From NCBI GenBank assembly GCA_910585755.1, contig CAJUFH010000016.1:1-52225 (forward strand): a stretch of DNA of 52,225 nucleotides, written 5' to 3'. The position numbers and the translations under genes were made by a program. This document shows positions 22,817 through 30,586 of this stretch, piece after piece. How positions within the stretch are numbered: position 1 is the stretch's first letter; the number at the start of each line of letters is the position of its first letter. The notes under the pieces are model-generated. The model saw nothing but the letters and a program-made list of their open reading frames with translations. It was not told where the DNA came from and ran no database searches. The stretch comes from an uncultured Muribaculaceae bacterium (GTDB taxonomy: Bacteria; Bacteroidota; Bacteroidia; Bacteroidales; Muribaculaceae).

Positions 22817-23611
22817 ATGCGACAATATCTCGACCTGCTGAAGCATATAATGGAGAACGGCGTGCAGAAAGGGGACCGCACCGGTACCGGCACGCGGAGC
22901 GTCTTCGGCTACCAGATGCGTTTCGACCTTGAAAAAGGGTTCCCCCTGCTGACTACTAAGAAGCTGCATCTGAAATCCATAATCTACGAACTGCTGTGGT
23001 TCCTCAAAGGGGACACCAACGCCCGCTATCTCCAGGAGCGCGGGGTGCGTATCTGGAACGAGTGGGCCGACCCTGACGGCAACCTGGGCCATATCTACGG
23101 CTACCAGTGGCGTTCGTGGCCCGACTACGACGGAGGCTTTATCGACCAGATCAGCGAGGCCATCGAAACCATCAAGTGCGACCCCGATTCGCGGCGCATA
23201 ATCGTCAGCGCCTGGAATGTGGCCGACATCAAGAACATGAATCTGCCGCCGTGCCATGCCTTCTTCCAGTTCTATGTCGCTGAGGGGAGGCTGTCGTTGC
23301 AGCTTTACCAGCGTTCGGCCGACACGTTCCTCGGCGTTCCGTTCAACATCGCGTCCTACGCGCTGCTGACGATGATGGTGGCCCAGGTATGCGGTCTGCG
23401 CCCCGGAGAGTTCATCCACACTCTCGGCGACACCCATATATACAATAACCATTTCGAGCAGGTCGCCGAGCAGCTCAGCCGCGAGCCGAGGGCGCTCCCC
23501 CGGATGGTCCTCAATCCCGAAGTGAAGAACATATTCGATTTCCGTTACGAGGATTTCACCCTCGAAGGGTATGACCCGCACCCGCATATAAAAGCCACAG
23601 TATCAGTATGA
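22817..23611 (+). CDS. thyA: thymidylate synthase ThyA
   Basis: Methylates dUMP to dTMP using methylene-tetrahydrofolate, yielding dihydrofolate. 264 residues, the same length as the E. coli enzyme. The catalytic Cys is Cys146 in LPPCHAFFQFYV; the phosphate-binding Arg segment GDRTGTGTRSVFG and the QRSADTFLGVPFNIASYA motif are intact. Its TGA overlaps the folA ATG (ATGA), coupling it to the enzyme that recycles its dihydrofolate product. Confidence 0.99.
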   Translation: MRQYLDLLKHIMENGVQKGDRTGTGTRSVFGYQMRFDLEKGFPLLTTKKLHLKSIIYELLWFLKGDTNARYLQERGVRIWNEWADPDGNLGHIYGYQWRSWPDYDGGFIDQISEAIETIKCDPDSRRIIVSAWNVADIKNMNLPPCHAFFQFYVAEGRLSLQLYQRSADTFLGVPFNIASYALLTMMVAQVCGLRPGEFIHTLGDTHIYNNHFEQVAEQLSREPRALPRMVLNPEVKNIFDFRYEDFTLEGYDPHPHIKATVSV

Positions 23612-24105
23612 CAACCATAATAGCGGCCGTAGTGCCCGATACCTACGCCATAGGGCGCGGAGGTGACCTCCTCTACCATGTCAGCGCCGACTTGCGCCAT
23701 TTCAAGGAACTTACGATGGGCAACTCCGTCGTCATGGGGCGCAAGACCTACGAGTCTCTTCCGAAAGGGGCGCTTCCCGGGCGCCGCAACATCGTCGTTA
23801 CCCGGCAGAAGGATTACCGGGCTCCGGGGATAGAGACCGCCGCTTCCCTCCCCGAGGCGCTGGAGCTGGGCGCCAACGACGGACGCGAGGTGTTCGTCAT
23901 CGGCGGGGGTGAAATCTACCGCCAGGCGTTCCCGCTGGCTGACCGCCTCGAACTGACGGAAATCTACGCGCCGACACCCCCCGACGCCGACACCTACCTC
24001 GACCGTCCCGACCCGGCTGAATGGGCTGAAAGCGCCCGCGGCGAGCGTCTGCGCGACGAGCGGAGCGGCCTTGAATACGCATTTGTTTGCTATAATCGGA
24101 AATAA
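23608..24105 (+). CDS. folA: dihydrofolate reductase
   Basis: NADPH-dependent reduction of dihydrofolate to tetrahydrofolate. 165 residues, normal. Visible features: DTYAIGRGGDLLYHVSADL (substrate site, with Asp in the usual acidic position), GNSVVMGRKTYESLP (NADPH site) and FVIGGGEIYRQAFPLADRLELTEI. It starts within the thyA stop. The promoter of the following tRNA lies over its last codons. Confidence 0.98.
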   Translation: MTTIIAAVVPDTYAIGRGGDLLYHVSADLRHFKELTMGNSVVMGRKTYESLPKGALPGRRNIVVTRQKDYRAPGIETAASLPEALELGANDGREVFVIGGGEIYRQAFPLADRLELTEIYAPTPPDADTYLDRPDPAEWAESARGERLRDERSGLEYAFVCYNRK

Positions 24106-24117
24106 TGCTTAACTTCG
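24086..24117 (+). promoter_or_regulatory. promoter of tRNA-Arg, overlapping the 3' end of folA
   Basis: TTTG (24086-24089), 20-bp spacer, TAACTTCG (24110-24117). It matches the Bacteroidota consensus with one change in the -7 box, the same change as in the rpsN promoter. Predicted start is within a few bases of the mature tRNA 5' end at 24126. Confidence 0.75.
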
Positions 24118-24125
24118 CGTTACCT

Positions 24126-24197
24126 GCCCTGGTAGTTCAACGGATAGAATAGATGTTTCCTAAACATTTGATAGCAGTTCGATTCTGCTCCGGGGTA
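24126..24197 (+). tRNA. tRNA-Arg (anticodon CCT)
   Basis: Folds as a full cloverleaf: acceptor GCCCTGG / CCGGGGT with discriminator A at 24197, D-arm GTTC / GAAT, anticodon stem GATGT / ACATT with loop TTCCTAA, and T-arm AGCAG / CTGCT with loop TTCGATT. The anticodon CCT (24159-24161) reads AGG. CCA is not encoded. 72 nt. Confidence 0.95.
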
Positions 24198-24209
24198 CAA
24201 CGACAATAC

Positions 24210-24252
24210 AGGCTGCCTGGCGAACCGTGGCCGGGCAGCCTTAATTAAATTT
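24210..24252 (+). terminator. terminator after tRNA-Arg
   Basis: AGGCTGCCTGGC (24210-24221) pairs with GCCGGGCAGCCT (24230-24241) over 12 pairs with one G-U and an 8-nt loop, followed by the AT-rich TTAATTAAATTT. Confidence 0.7.
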
Positions 24253-24269
24253 AAATAACTGGTCGGTAT

Positions 24270-26291
24270 ATGAGCGCTGGGAAATGTGCCAGGGGAATGA
24301 GGATTCTCGTCTGGGCGGTCACGGGACTGCTCATGGCGGCTTGCGCCTCGATCGGCCGTCCCGAGGGTGGTCCGCGCGACAAGGTGCCCCCCAAGTACGT
24401 GCGCTCCAATCCCGCTCCCGGCACCCTGAACTTCGACAGGGAGCGGCTGGAGGTTATTTTCGACGAAAATATCAAGCTCGAGGACCCCGCCAACAAGGTA
24501 GTTGTCTCTCCGGCTCAGAAACAGGCTCCGCAGATTCGCGCCAACGGCAAGAAGGTCAGTGTGGAGCTGCGCGACACTCTGCAGCCCAACACTACATACA
24601 CGGTTGATTTTTCCGACGCCATCCGTGACCTGAACGAGGGAAACATCCTCGACGGGTTCGCTCTCGACTTCTCTACCGGCGACCAGATCGACACCCTACG
24701 CATCTCCGGGATGGTGTTCGAGGCCCGTACTCTCGAACCGGCGCAGGGGATGGTAGTCGGGGTTTACCGCGAGCCGGCCGACACCGCGCTCACCACTCTC
24801 CCGCTGGAACGAGTAGCCAAGACTAACCAGAGCGGCCAGTTCACAATCCGCAACCTCAAGCCGGGCAACTACCGGGTCTACGCCATCGACGACCGCAACC
24901 GCGACTGGCACTGGGACCGGTCGGAAAACATCGCCTTTTTCCCGCTGAACATCTCCCCCTCGACCGAGAGCGTAGAGGTTACCGACACGCTCAGAGCCTC
25001 CGACGGCACGGACTCGCTTGTCGTGCGCCAGGGGACACACTTCTTACCCGACGACCTGCTGCTGACCTGGTTCAACGAGAACTACAAGGCGCAGTATCTC
25101 CGCGATAACGCCCGCCCGGAGCCGCGCACGGTTATTTTTAAATTCGGAGCCTCGCTCGACTCGATGCCGGTTATAAAGATTCTCAACGGTCCGCGGGAGG
25201 GAAGGCTTCTGGAAGACCTCTCGGTTATCGAGACGCGCCCCGAACGCGACTCGCTGGTCTACTGGCTGCGCGACATCGCGTTAGTGGCTCAGGATTCCCT
25301 CCTGGTCGAGGCTCGTTACCGCAAGACCGACTCCCTTGAAAACCTCGTGTGGCAGACCGACACGCTGAAACTCTTCAACCGCGTGAAGCGAAAGAAGGAG
25401 AAAGAGAAGAAAAAGGAGGAGGCCGACACTCTTCCGCCCCCGATTCCCCTGCTCGACATCAAGGCCGTCAGCAGCTCCTCGCAGGACCTCCATCTTCCCG
25501 CTATCTTCGAGTTTGTGGAGCCGCTTGGCGAGGTTGACTCGCTCGGGGTGCGCCTCGAATGGACCGCCGATACCATATGGAAGCCGGTCAAGGAGTGGAC
25601 GCTCAAGCCCGATACCGCCTCGGTGCGCCGCCTGGTGCTCTCTTCCGCCTGGCAGCCCGGTACCAAATACCGCTTCAATGCCGATTCTATGGCAATCAAG
25701 AACATCTACGGCGTCTATAACAAGGATTTCGAGCATAACTTCACGACCAAACAGCCTGAGGATTACGGCAATATATACTTCACCATAGGGGATGCCGCGC
25801 TTGTGCCCGACTCGCTCGGCATAATCGTAGAGCTGCTCGACGGCTCAGACCGCCCGCAATCTACCGCCAAAGTGCAGGGTGGCTCAGCCGCTTTTCACTA
25901 CGTCACCCCAGGAACATACTACGCCCGCGCTTTCATTGACCGTAACGGCGACGGGGAGTGGACTACCGGGAATGTCGCTGACTCGATCCAGCCGGAAGAT
26001 GTGTTCTATCTGCCTAAGAAGCTGAATCTTCGGAGAAACTGGGACATAGAGATGGAATGGAGCCTCTTCGACACACCCGTCGACCTCCAGAAGCCATACG
26101 AAATCAAGCGTAACAAGCCGAAGAACTCCGAGCGCGACGCCCGCCGCGGCGACGACGAAGAGGAAGAAGAGGAGGACGACGGCGGATTCTATAACGACCA
26201 GGGTAGCTGGGGTAACGGCTCGCGGTATAACAACAGCCATCGCCGGGGCGGTATCGGTTCGGGAGGCTTGCAGACCAACCGCCCGTATTAA
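24270..26291 (+). CDS. Ig-like (Big_5) domain lipoprotein
   Basis: 673 residues. The signal peptide ends in the lipobox MAAC with Cys25; Met10 is an alternative start. After the Cys comes the conserved SIGRPEGGPRDKVPP stretch found at the head of this Bacteroidota family, then an Ig-like Big_5 domain (about residues 38-140: NFDRERLEVIFDENIKLED, TLQPNTTYTVDFSDAIRD) and a carboxypeptidase-regulatory-like module (GQFTIRNLKPGNYRVYAIDD, near residue 200). A charged Lys/Glu stretch lies near residues 372-387; further beta domains follow (GTYYARAFIDRNGDGEW), and the tail is acidic (DDEEEEEEDD) then Gly/Asn-rich. There is no acidic export signal after Cys, so it may face the periplasm. Function unknown. 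Confidence 0.85.
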   Translation: MSAGKCARGMRILVWAVTGLLMAACASIGRPEGGPRDKVPPKYVRSNPAPGTLNFDRERLEVIFDENIKLEDPANKVVVSPAQKQAPQIRANGKKVSVELRDTLQPNTTYTVDFSDAIRDLNEGNILDGFALDFSTGDQIDTLRISGMVFEARTLEPAQGMVVGVYREPADTALTTLPLERVAKTNQSGQFTIRNLKPGNYRVYAIDDRNRDWHWDRSENIAFFPLNISPSTESVEVTDTLRASDGTDSLVVRQGTHFLPDDLLLTWFNENYKAQYLRDNARPEPRTVIFKFGASLDSMPVIKILNGPREGRLLEDLSVIETRPERDSLVYWLRDIALVAQDSLLVEARYRKTDSLENLVWQTDTLKLFNRVKRKKEKEKKKEEADTLPPPIPLLDIKAVSSSSQDLHLPAIFEFVEPLGEVDSLGVRLEWTADTIWKPVKEWTLKPDTASVRRLVLSSAWQPGTKYRFNADSMAIKNIYGVYNKDFEHNFTTKQPEDYGNIYFTIGDAALVPDSLGIIVELLDGSDRPQSTAKVQGGSAAFHYVTPGTYYARAFIDRNGDGEWTTGNVADSIQPEDVFYLPKKLNLRRNWDIEMEWSLFDTPVDLQKPYEIKRNKPKNSERDARRGDDEEEEEEDDGGFYNDQGSWGNGSRYNNSHRRGGIGSGGLQTNRPY

Positions 26292-26321
26292 CCTGCCGGC
26301 GACCATATAAACGACAGACAG

Positions 26322-27146
26322 GTGCTTGGAAAAGAACTCATAACGGTTCCGCGGAGATACCGCGCGTTTCTCGAGGTCGGCGACCGCGGGTGCGGCTTTC
26401 TTGCCGTTTCCGAGGTCGAGACGCCCGGGCTTGTCGGCGCCCCCCTGTCGTTTCCCGACGGAATGGAGCGCGTGGCGGCCCTGGAGGAAACCGTTTATGC
26501 CAATCCGCTGCTGCTGGGCGATTTCGCCGAGACAACCGTCATACTCCGGGGTGGCCGTTTTATGCTTGTTCCCGGTTTCGTAACTGACGATTCCCTCGCC
26601 TGCGACCTTTTCCGGGCGCAATATCCCGTCGATAACGACCTTCCTCCCGCGGAACTGCTTATCGACGACTGGAGCGGCCTGGGGTCGAGGCTTGTATATG
26701 AGGCTGACAGCGACGAGCTGTCGTTCCTACGGCGCACGTTTAATAATCCCGCGACGCGCCATCCGCTGTCGGTGCTCTCCCTCTATTTCGCCGCCCGGCG
26801 CGAGGGGTGCGCGGGGAGCCGCATGCTGCTTAGTGTCAGCGACGAGCGGGCAGACATAGTGGTCCTCGGGCGCGACGGGGTCCTGTGTGCCAACAGTTTT
26901 CCTGTTTCCGGGCCGCTCGACGCGGCGTATTACGCCCTGGCCGTGCGGCAGTCGCTTTCGCTGTCGCCCCGCGACGAGCTTATGCTGGCCGGGTCTTCCG
27001 CGTTACGCGCGTCTCTTACGCCGGTTCTGCGCCGCGGCATATCATTCGTGATGCCCGCGATTGAGCCTCCGGCGGTGCTTGCCGCTCCGAAAGGGATACG
27101 GGCGCTCCCGTTCGATCTGAAAGTGGCTCCGTACGCAAACCTGTGA
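26322..27146 (+). CDS. DUF3822 family protein
   Basis: 274 residues, GTG start chosen as the first in-frame start 30 bp after the preceding gene. I assign it to DUF3822, a Bacteroidota family usually found directly before rsmD, as here. No signal peptide or membrane segment. Visible traits: LSFPDGMERVAALEE near the N-terminus, HPLSVLSLYFAARREG mid-protein and AYYALAVRQSLSLSPRDEL near residue 215. No catalytic motif is recognised. Its steady linkage to rsmD suggests a cytoplasmic role tied to translation or regulation, but that is inference. Confidence 0.75.
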   Translation: MLGKELITVPRRYRAFLEVGDRGCGFLAVSEVETPGLVGAPLSFPDGMERVAALEETVYANPLLLGDFAETTVILRGGRFMLVPGFVTDDSLACDLFRAQYPVDNDLPPAELLIDDWSGLGSRLVYEADSDELSFLRRTFNNPATRHPLSVLSLYFAARREGCAGSRMLLSVSDERADIVVLGRDGVLCANSFPVSGPLDAAYYALAVRQSLSLSPRDELMLAGSSALRASLTPVLRRGISFVMPAIEPPAVLAAPKGIRALPFDLKVAPYANL

Positions 27147-27190
27147 GCGGCCGCGGTTGTTGTCTTACTATCATTACTTATTGATTGCAG

Positions 27191-27772
27191 ATGAGGATTA
27201 TAAGAGGAAAATACGGGCGGAGGCGCTTCACCGTCCCGACAAACATAACCGCCAGACCGACTACCGATTTCGCCCGCGAGAATATCTTCAACGTGATGGA
27301 GAATCTCGTGGATTTCGAGGGTGACGAGCCGGAGGCGCTCGACCTTTTTGCTGGAACCGGCGCGGTTTCGTTCGAGCTCCTTTCGAGAGGATGCCGGTCG
27401 GTGACCTCCGTCGAGAAGGCCGCCACGCAGGCCAACTTTATCGCCAAAGTCGCCCGGGAGCTTAAAGCCGACAACCATACCCTTGTCCGCGGCGACGCTC
27501 TGCGCTATATCGAGTCCTCCCGCAAGGGTTACGACCTTGTTTTCGCCGACCCTCCATACGACCTTCCCGGTTTTGCCGAAATCCCGGGCAAGGTGCTCGC
27601 CTCCAAGCTCCTGAAGCCGGGTTCTTTGTTCATCATCGAACATTCCGCCAAGCACGATTTCTCGAACCTTCCGCATTTTTTCGACCACCGCGCCTACGGC
27701 TCGGTGAATTTCTCCCTTTTCCGCATCCCCGCCGAAAACACGGAGGAAGATGCCGAACCGCAGGAATTGTAA
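27191..27772 (+). CDS. rsmD: 16S rRNA (guanine(966)-N(2))-methyltransferase RsmD
   Basis: Methylates G966 in helix 31 of 16S rRNA using SAM. 193 residues from the ATG at 27191 (MRIIRGKYGRRRF), the family start; a TTG six bases upstream is less likely. Rossmann-type motif I is LDLFAGTGAVSFELLSRG and the catalytic motif DPPY is at residues 120-123. The C-terminus has a short acidic extension (TEEDAEPQEL). Confidence 0.95.
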   Translation: MRIIRGKYGRRRFTVPTNITARPTTDFARENIFNVMENLVDFEGDEPEALDLFAGTGAVSFELLSRGCRSVTSVEKAATQANFIAKVARELKADNHTLVRGDALRYIESSRKGYDLVFADPPYDLPGFAEIPGKVLASKLLKPGSLFIIEHSAKHDFSNLPHFFDHRAYGSVNFSLFRIPAENTEEDAEPQEL

Positions 27773-27815
27773 GGATGCGGCGGGCGACATCTATATAAAT
27801 TCTGATTAACCTGTT

Positions 27816-28892
27816 ATGGAACAACAAGATATGGAAATGACGGAAGCCACGCTATATGAGGCTCCCGTCCAGCGCAAGCCTCTGATCGGGCTGACTTTGC
27901 AGCAACTGAGGCTCGTATGCGAGGAGGCGGGGCTAAAACCCTTCGCCGCCAAGCAGATCGCGCGGTGGCTCTACACGGCCCGCGCGACCGATATAGAACA
28001 GATGACCGACCTCCCGAAAGCCGGTCGCACCCGGCTGAGCGAGTTGGGCTATGTCGTAGGGCTTCGCAAGCCGCTGAGACGCGAGGTGTCGACCGACGGC
28101 ACTGTCAAATACCTCTTCCCTGGGGTCAACGGCCGCGACGTCGAGGCCGTGATGATTCCCGAGGCAGACCGCGCGACCCTCTGCGTATCCTCCCAGGCGG
28201 GTTGCAAGATGAACTGCTCGTTCTGCATGACCGGGCGGCAGGGGTTCCACGGCAACCTGTCGACAGCCGACATAATCAACCAGGTGCTTTCCGTGCGAGA
28301 GAGCGAGAAGCTGACCAACATCGTCTTCATGGGGATGGGGGAGCCGACCGACAACCTCTCCGCGGTATTGATGGCGATAGAGATTCTTACCGCGCCCTGG
28401 GGCTTCGGGTGGAGTCCGAAACGCATTACTGTCAGCACGGTCGGGCGCACGAAGGAGCTGAAGAAGATACTCGACGAGACAAAGGTTCATATCGCCGTAT
28501 CGCTCCACTCCCCCTACGGCCCGGAGCGTGCGTCGCTGATGCCGGTTGAGAAAGCGTATCCTACCAGGGAGCTGCTCGACCTGCTCCGCGGATACGATTT
28601 CGCCCACCAGCGCCGTCTGTCGTTCGAGTATATCGTGTTCAAGGGTATTAACGACGACGTGCGCCATTGCCGCGACCTGGCGAAGCTGCTGAAAGGGCTT
28701 GACTGCCGCGTTAACCTTATCCGGTTCCACGCGATACCCGACTCGCCGCTGCGTCCGGCGCCGATGGCGGCGATGGAGCGCTTCCGCGACCAGTTGAACG
28801 CCGACGGGGTGGTCGCCACCATCCGCAGCTCGAGAGGGGAGGATATTTCCGCCGCCTGCGGAATGCTCGCCGGGAAACAGAAGGAATGTTAG
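27816..28892 (+). CDS. rlmN: dual-specificity RNA methyltransferase RlmN
   Basis: Radical-SAM enzyme making m2A2503 in 23S rRNA and m2A37 in some tRNAs. 358 residues. The 4Fe-4S cluster cysteines are C130-x3-C134-x2-C137 (GCKMNCSFCMTGRQGF); the two redox/methyl-carrier cysteines are Cys123 (TLCVSSQ) and Cys348 (ISAACGML). Further family motifs: VFMGMGEPTDNL and RLSFEYIVFKGIND. All key residues are intact. Confidence 0.97.
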   Translation: MEQQDMEMTEATLYEAPVQRKPLIGLTLQQLRLVCEEAGLKPFAAKQIARWLYTARATDIEQMTDLPKAGRTRLSELGYVVGLRKPLRREVSTDGTVKYLFPGVNGRDVEAVMIPEADRATLCVSSQAGCKMNCSFCMTGRQGFHGNLSTADIINQVLSVRESEKLTNIVFMGMGEPTDNLSAVLMAIEILTAPWGFGWSPKRITVSTVGRTKELKKILDETKVHIAVSLHSPYGPERASLMPVEKAYPTRELLDLLRGYDFAHQRRLSFEYIVFKGINDDVRHCRDLAKLLKGLDCRVNLIRFHAIPDSPLRPAPMAAMERFRDQLNADGVVATIRSSRGEDISAACGMLAGKQKEC

Positions 28893-28918
28893 TTTAACTC
28901 GAATATTAATAAAGAGTT

Positions 28919-29329
28919 ATGAAGAAGATACTGACCGCGCTGCTGGCGGCGGGAGCCGTGCTTCTGGCCTCGGCGGCGAAACCAGCGGGAACTCCCGCGA
29001 TAGAATTTTCCGAAACAGCGCATGATTTCGGCACGATACGCGAGGATGGCGGCAACGTGAGCTGCGAGTTCGCATTCAAGAATACGGGGGACGCTCCGCT
29101 GCTGATTGTCAACGCGACGGCCTCCTGCGGTTGCACCCGCCCGAACTATCCCAAGCAACCTGTCGCACCCGGCAAGACAGGTAAAATCAAGGTCACATAC
29201 CATCCGAAAGGGCGTCCCGGCGAGTTCGACAAGACGGTCACCGTGCGCACCAATGTCAAGGACCAGAAGAAGGTGACTCTGAAAATCACCGGGGTAGTCC
29301 TCCCGGAAAAACAACGTTCCGATGAATAG
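28919..29329 (+). CDS. secreted DUF1573 protein
   Basis: 136 residues: signal peptide (MKKILTALLAAGAVLLASA), then a single DUF1573 domain, an ASPM/Hydin-like immunoglobulin fold. Landmarks: AHDFGTIREDGGNVSCEFAF, the ASCGCTRP motif with its Cys-Gly-Cys, and GKIKVTYHPKGRPGEFDKTV. Probably periplasmic; no lipobox. Its 3' end overlaps the next gene, a paralogue, by 8 bp. Function unknown. Confidence 0.85.
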   Translation: MKKILTALLAAGAVLLASAAKPAGTPAIEFSETAHDFGTIREDGGNVSCEFAFKNTGDAPLLIVNATASCGCTRPNYPKQPVAPGKTGKIKVTYHPKGRPGEFDKTVTVRTNVKDQKKVTLKITGVVLPEKQRSDE

Positions 29330-30383
29330 GCGACTCCTTTCCGCGGCGCTTTCTGCGTGTGTTTTTGCCGCTGTCGGCGCCCAGGTCAACTGGCTTGATA
29401 CGACGCACGACTACGGCGCTTTCACCGAGGATGGCGGAAGCGTAAGCTGCGAGTTCCGGTTTGTCAACGCCGGTAGCGAGCCGGTGGCCATAGTCGTCGC
29501 CCGCGCGTCGTGTGGCTGCACAACACCGAGCTTTACCAAGACACCTGTCGCGCCCGGCGATACAGGCCGCGTCGAGGTGCGTTACAATCCCGTCGGCCGC
29601 CCCGGCAGGTTCAGCAAGACCGTCAGCGTGACCCTTTCCGGGGAGCAGAAGCAGACGTTGACTGTCAAGGGGGTTGTCATAGGCGCGCAGAACACCCTGA
29701 AATCCCGTTATCCGGTCGATGCCGGGCCGCTGAAACTCCGCGGCGTCGCGATGCCGATGGGGACGGTGAAGAATCCGGGAGCCAAGTCGGCTGTTTACGA
29801 AGTCTACAACGCGACCACTTCCCCCATCACCCCCTCCTGGCGCGGACTGCCTCCCTATCTGAAAGTCAAGGCAATGCCGGCGACAATTCCGCCCGGGGAG
29901 CAGGGGGTTTATTCCTTCGTGCTGACCGCTGACAAGAGTGTCCCTTACGGGTTTGTCTGCGATTCGATTTGGCTCGACATACCCGGAGGCGACCCGGTAA
30001 AGGTCGAGTACACCGCCATAGTCGAAGAGGACTTCCGACGCCTTACCCCCGGCGAGATGCAGAAGGCCCCGAAAGTAACTGTCGAGACCAGGAGCATAGA
30101 CTTCGGCGCCGTCCCCCGCGACGGAGCGCCCGTAGAGCGGGAATTTGAAATCGGCAACATCGGCAAGAGCGACCTGCTGGTACGCCGCGTGTACACGCTC
30201 GACCCGTCGCTGACGATTGTCTCGGCTCCCGCGAAGGTCAAGAAAGGGAAGAAAGGGACCGTAAGAGTGAAGTTCGACCCGTCAAAGGCGGAAGGGAAGC
30301 TGCTTAACGGCCGTATACAGTTGATTGTCAACGACCCTGACCAGCCGCTGACGACGCTCCGCGCCGTCGGCGAGGCGCGATGA
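29322..30383 (+). CDS. secreted protein with two DUF1573 domains
   Basis: 353 residues with a signal peptide (MNRRLLSAALSACVFAAVGA). The first domain (about residues 24-125) closely resembles the upstream protein: THDYGAFTEDGGSVSCEF, RASCGCTTP, YNPVGRPGRFSKTVSV. A middle beta-rich region follows, then a second DUF1573 copy from about residue 255 (SIDFGAVPRDGAPVEREFEI) that lacks the Cys-Gly-Cys. The 8-bp overlap with the upstream gene and the shared sequence point to tandem duplication and co-translation. Confidence 0.85.
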   Translation: MNRRLLSAALSACVFAAVGAQVNWLDTTHDYGAFTEDGGSVSCEFRFVNAGSEPVAIVVARASCGCTTPSFTKTPVAPGDTGRVEVRYNPVGRPGRFSKTVSVTLSGEQKQTLTVKGVVIGAQNTLKSRYPVDAGPLKLRGVAMPMGTVKNPGAKSAVYEVYNATTSPITPSWRGLPPYLKVKAMPATIPPGEQGVYSFVLTADKSVPYGFVCDSIWLDIPGGDPVKVEYTAIVEEDFRRLTPGEMQKAPKVTVETRSIDFGAVPRDGAPVEREFEIGNIGKSDLLVRRVYTLDPSLTIVSAPAKVKKGKKGTVRVKFDPSKAEGKLLNGRIQLIVNDPDQPLTTLRAVGEAR

Positions 30384-30504
30384 GGACCCGTCGCGTTTGC
30401 AAATGCAAACCGCGGGGCGCGGAAGCGGGAAATGTTGATAACTTTTTTGCTGAAACACCGCATTTTTGCTGTTTGTCATTGTAAATTCTTCCAACATTTT
30501 TGCG

Positions 30505-30512
30505 TAACTTTA
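30505..30512 (+). promoter_or_regulatory. possible -7 box upstream of rsmH
   Basis: TAACTTTA resembles TAnnTTTG with one mismatch; a TTG at 30479-30481 is 23 bp upstream, longer than the usual 19-21. If used, transcription of the dcw cluster would start inside the hairpin at 30513-30549. Confidence 0.4.
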
Positions 30513-30549
30513 CGCTCCGAAAACGACATACGTTTTCGGAGCGTTTTTT
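30513..30549 (+). terminator. intrinsic terminator between DUF1573 gene and rsmH
   Basis: CGCTCCGAAAACG (30513-30525), loop ACATA, CGTTTTCGGAGCG (30531-30543), then TTTTTT. A 13-bp perfect stem with a U-tract, so a strong terminator 130 bp after the DUF1573 gene and 37 bp before the rsmH start. The 203-bp gap 30384-30586 also holds a short palindrome GTTTGCA-AA-TGCAAAC (30395-30410). Confidence 0.85.
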
Positions 30550-30586
30550 CAGTTTCATACGGCACCCGGTTCTTTCAGGCAAGCAA

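Noticed and set aside
30395..30410. Palindrome GTTTGCA-AA-TGCAAAC as an operator
   Set aside because: Single copy, 100 bp from the likely promoter, with no known regulator site to compare; noted only within the gap description.
30500..30586. Longer rsmH start at 30500
   Set aside because: The extension would be coded across the terminator hairpin at 30513-30549; the GTG at 30587 gives the family N-terminus.
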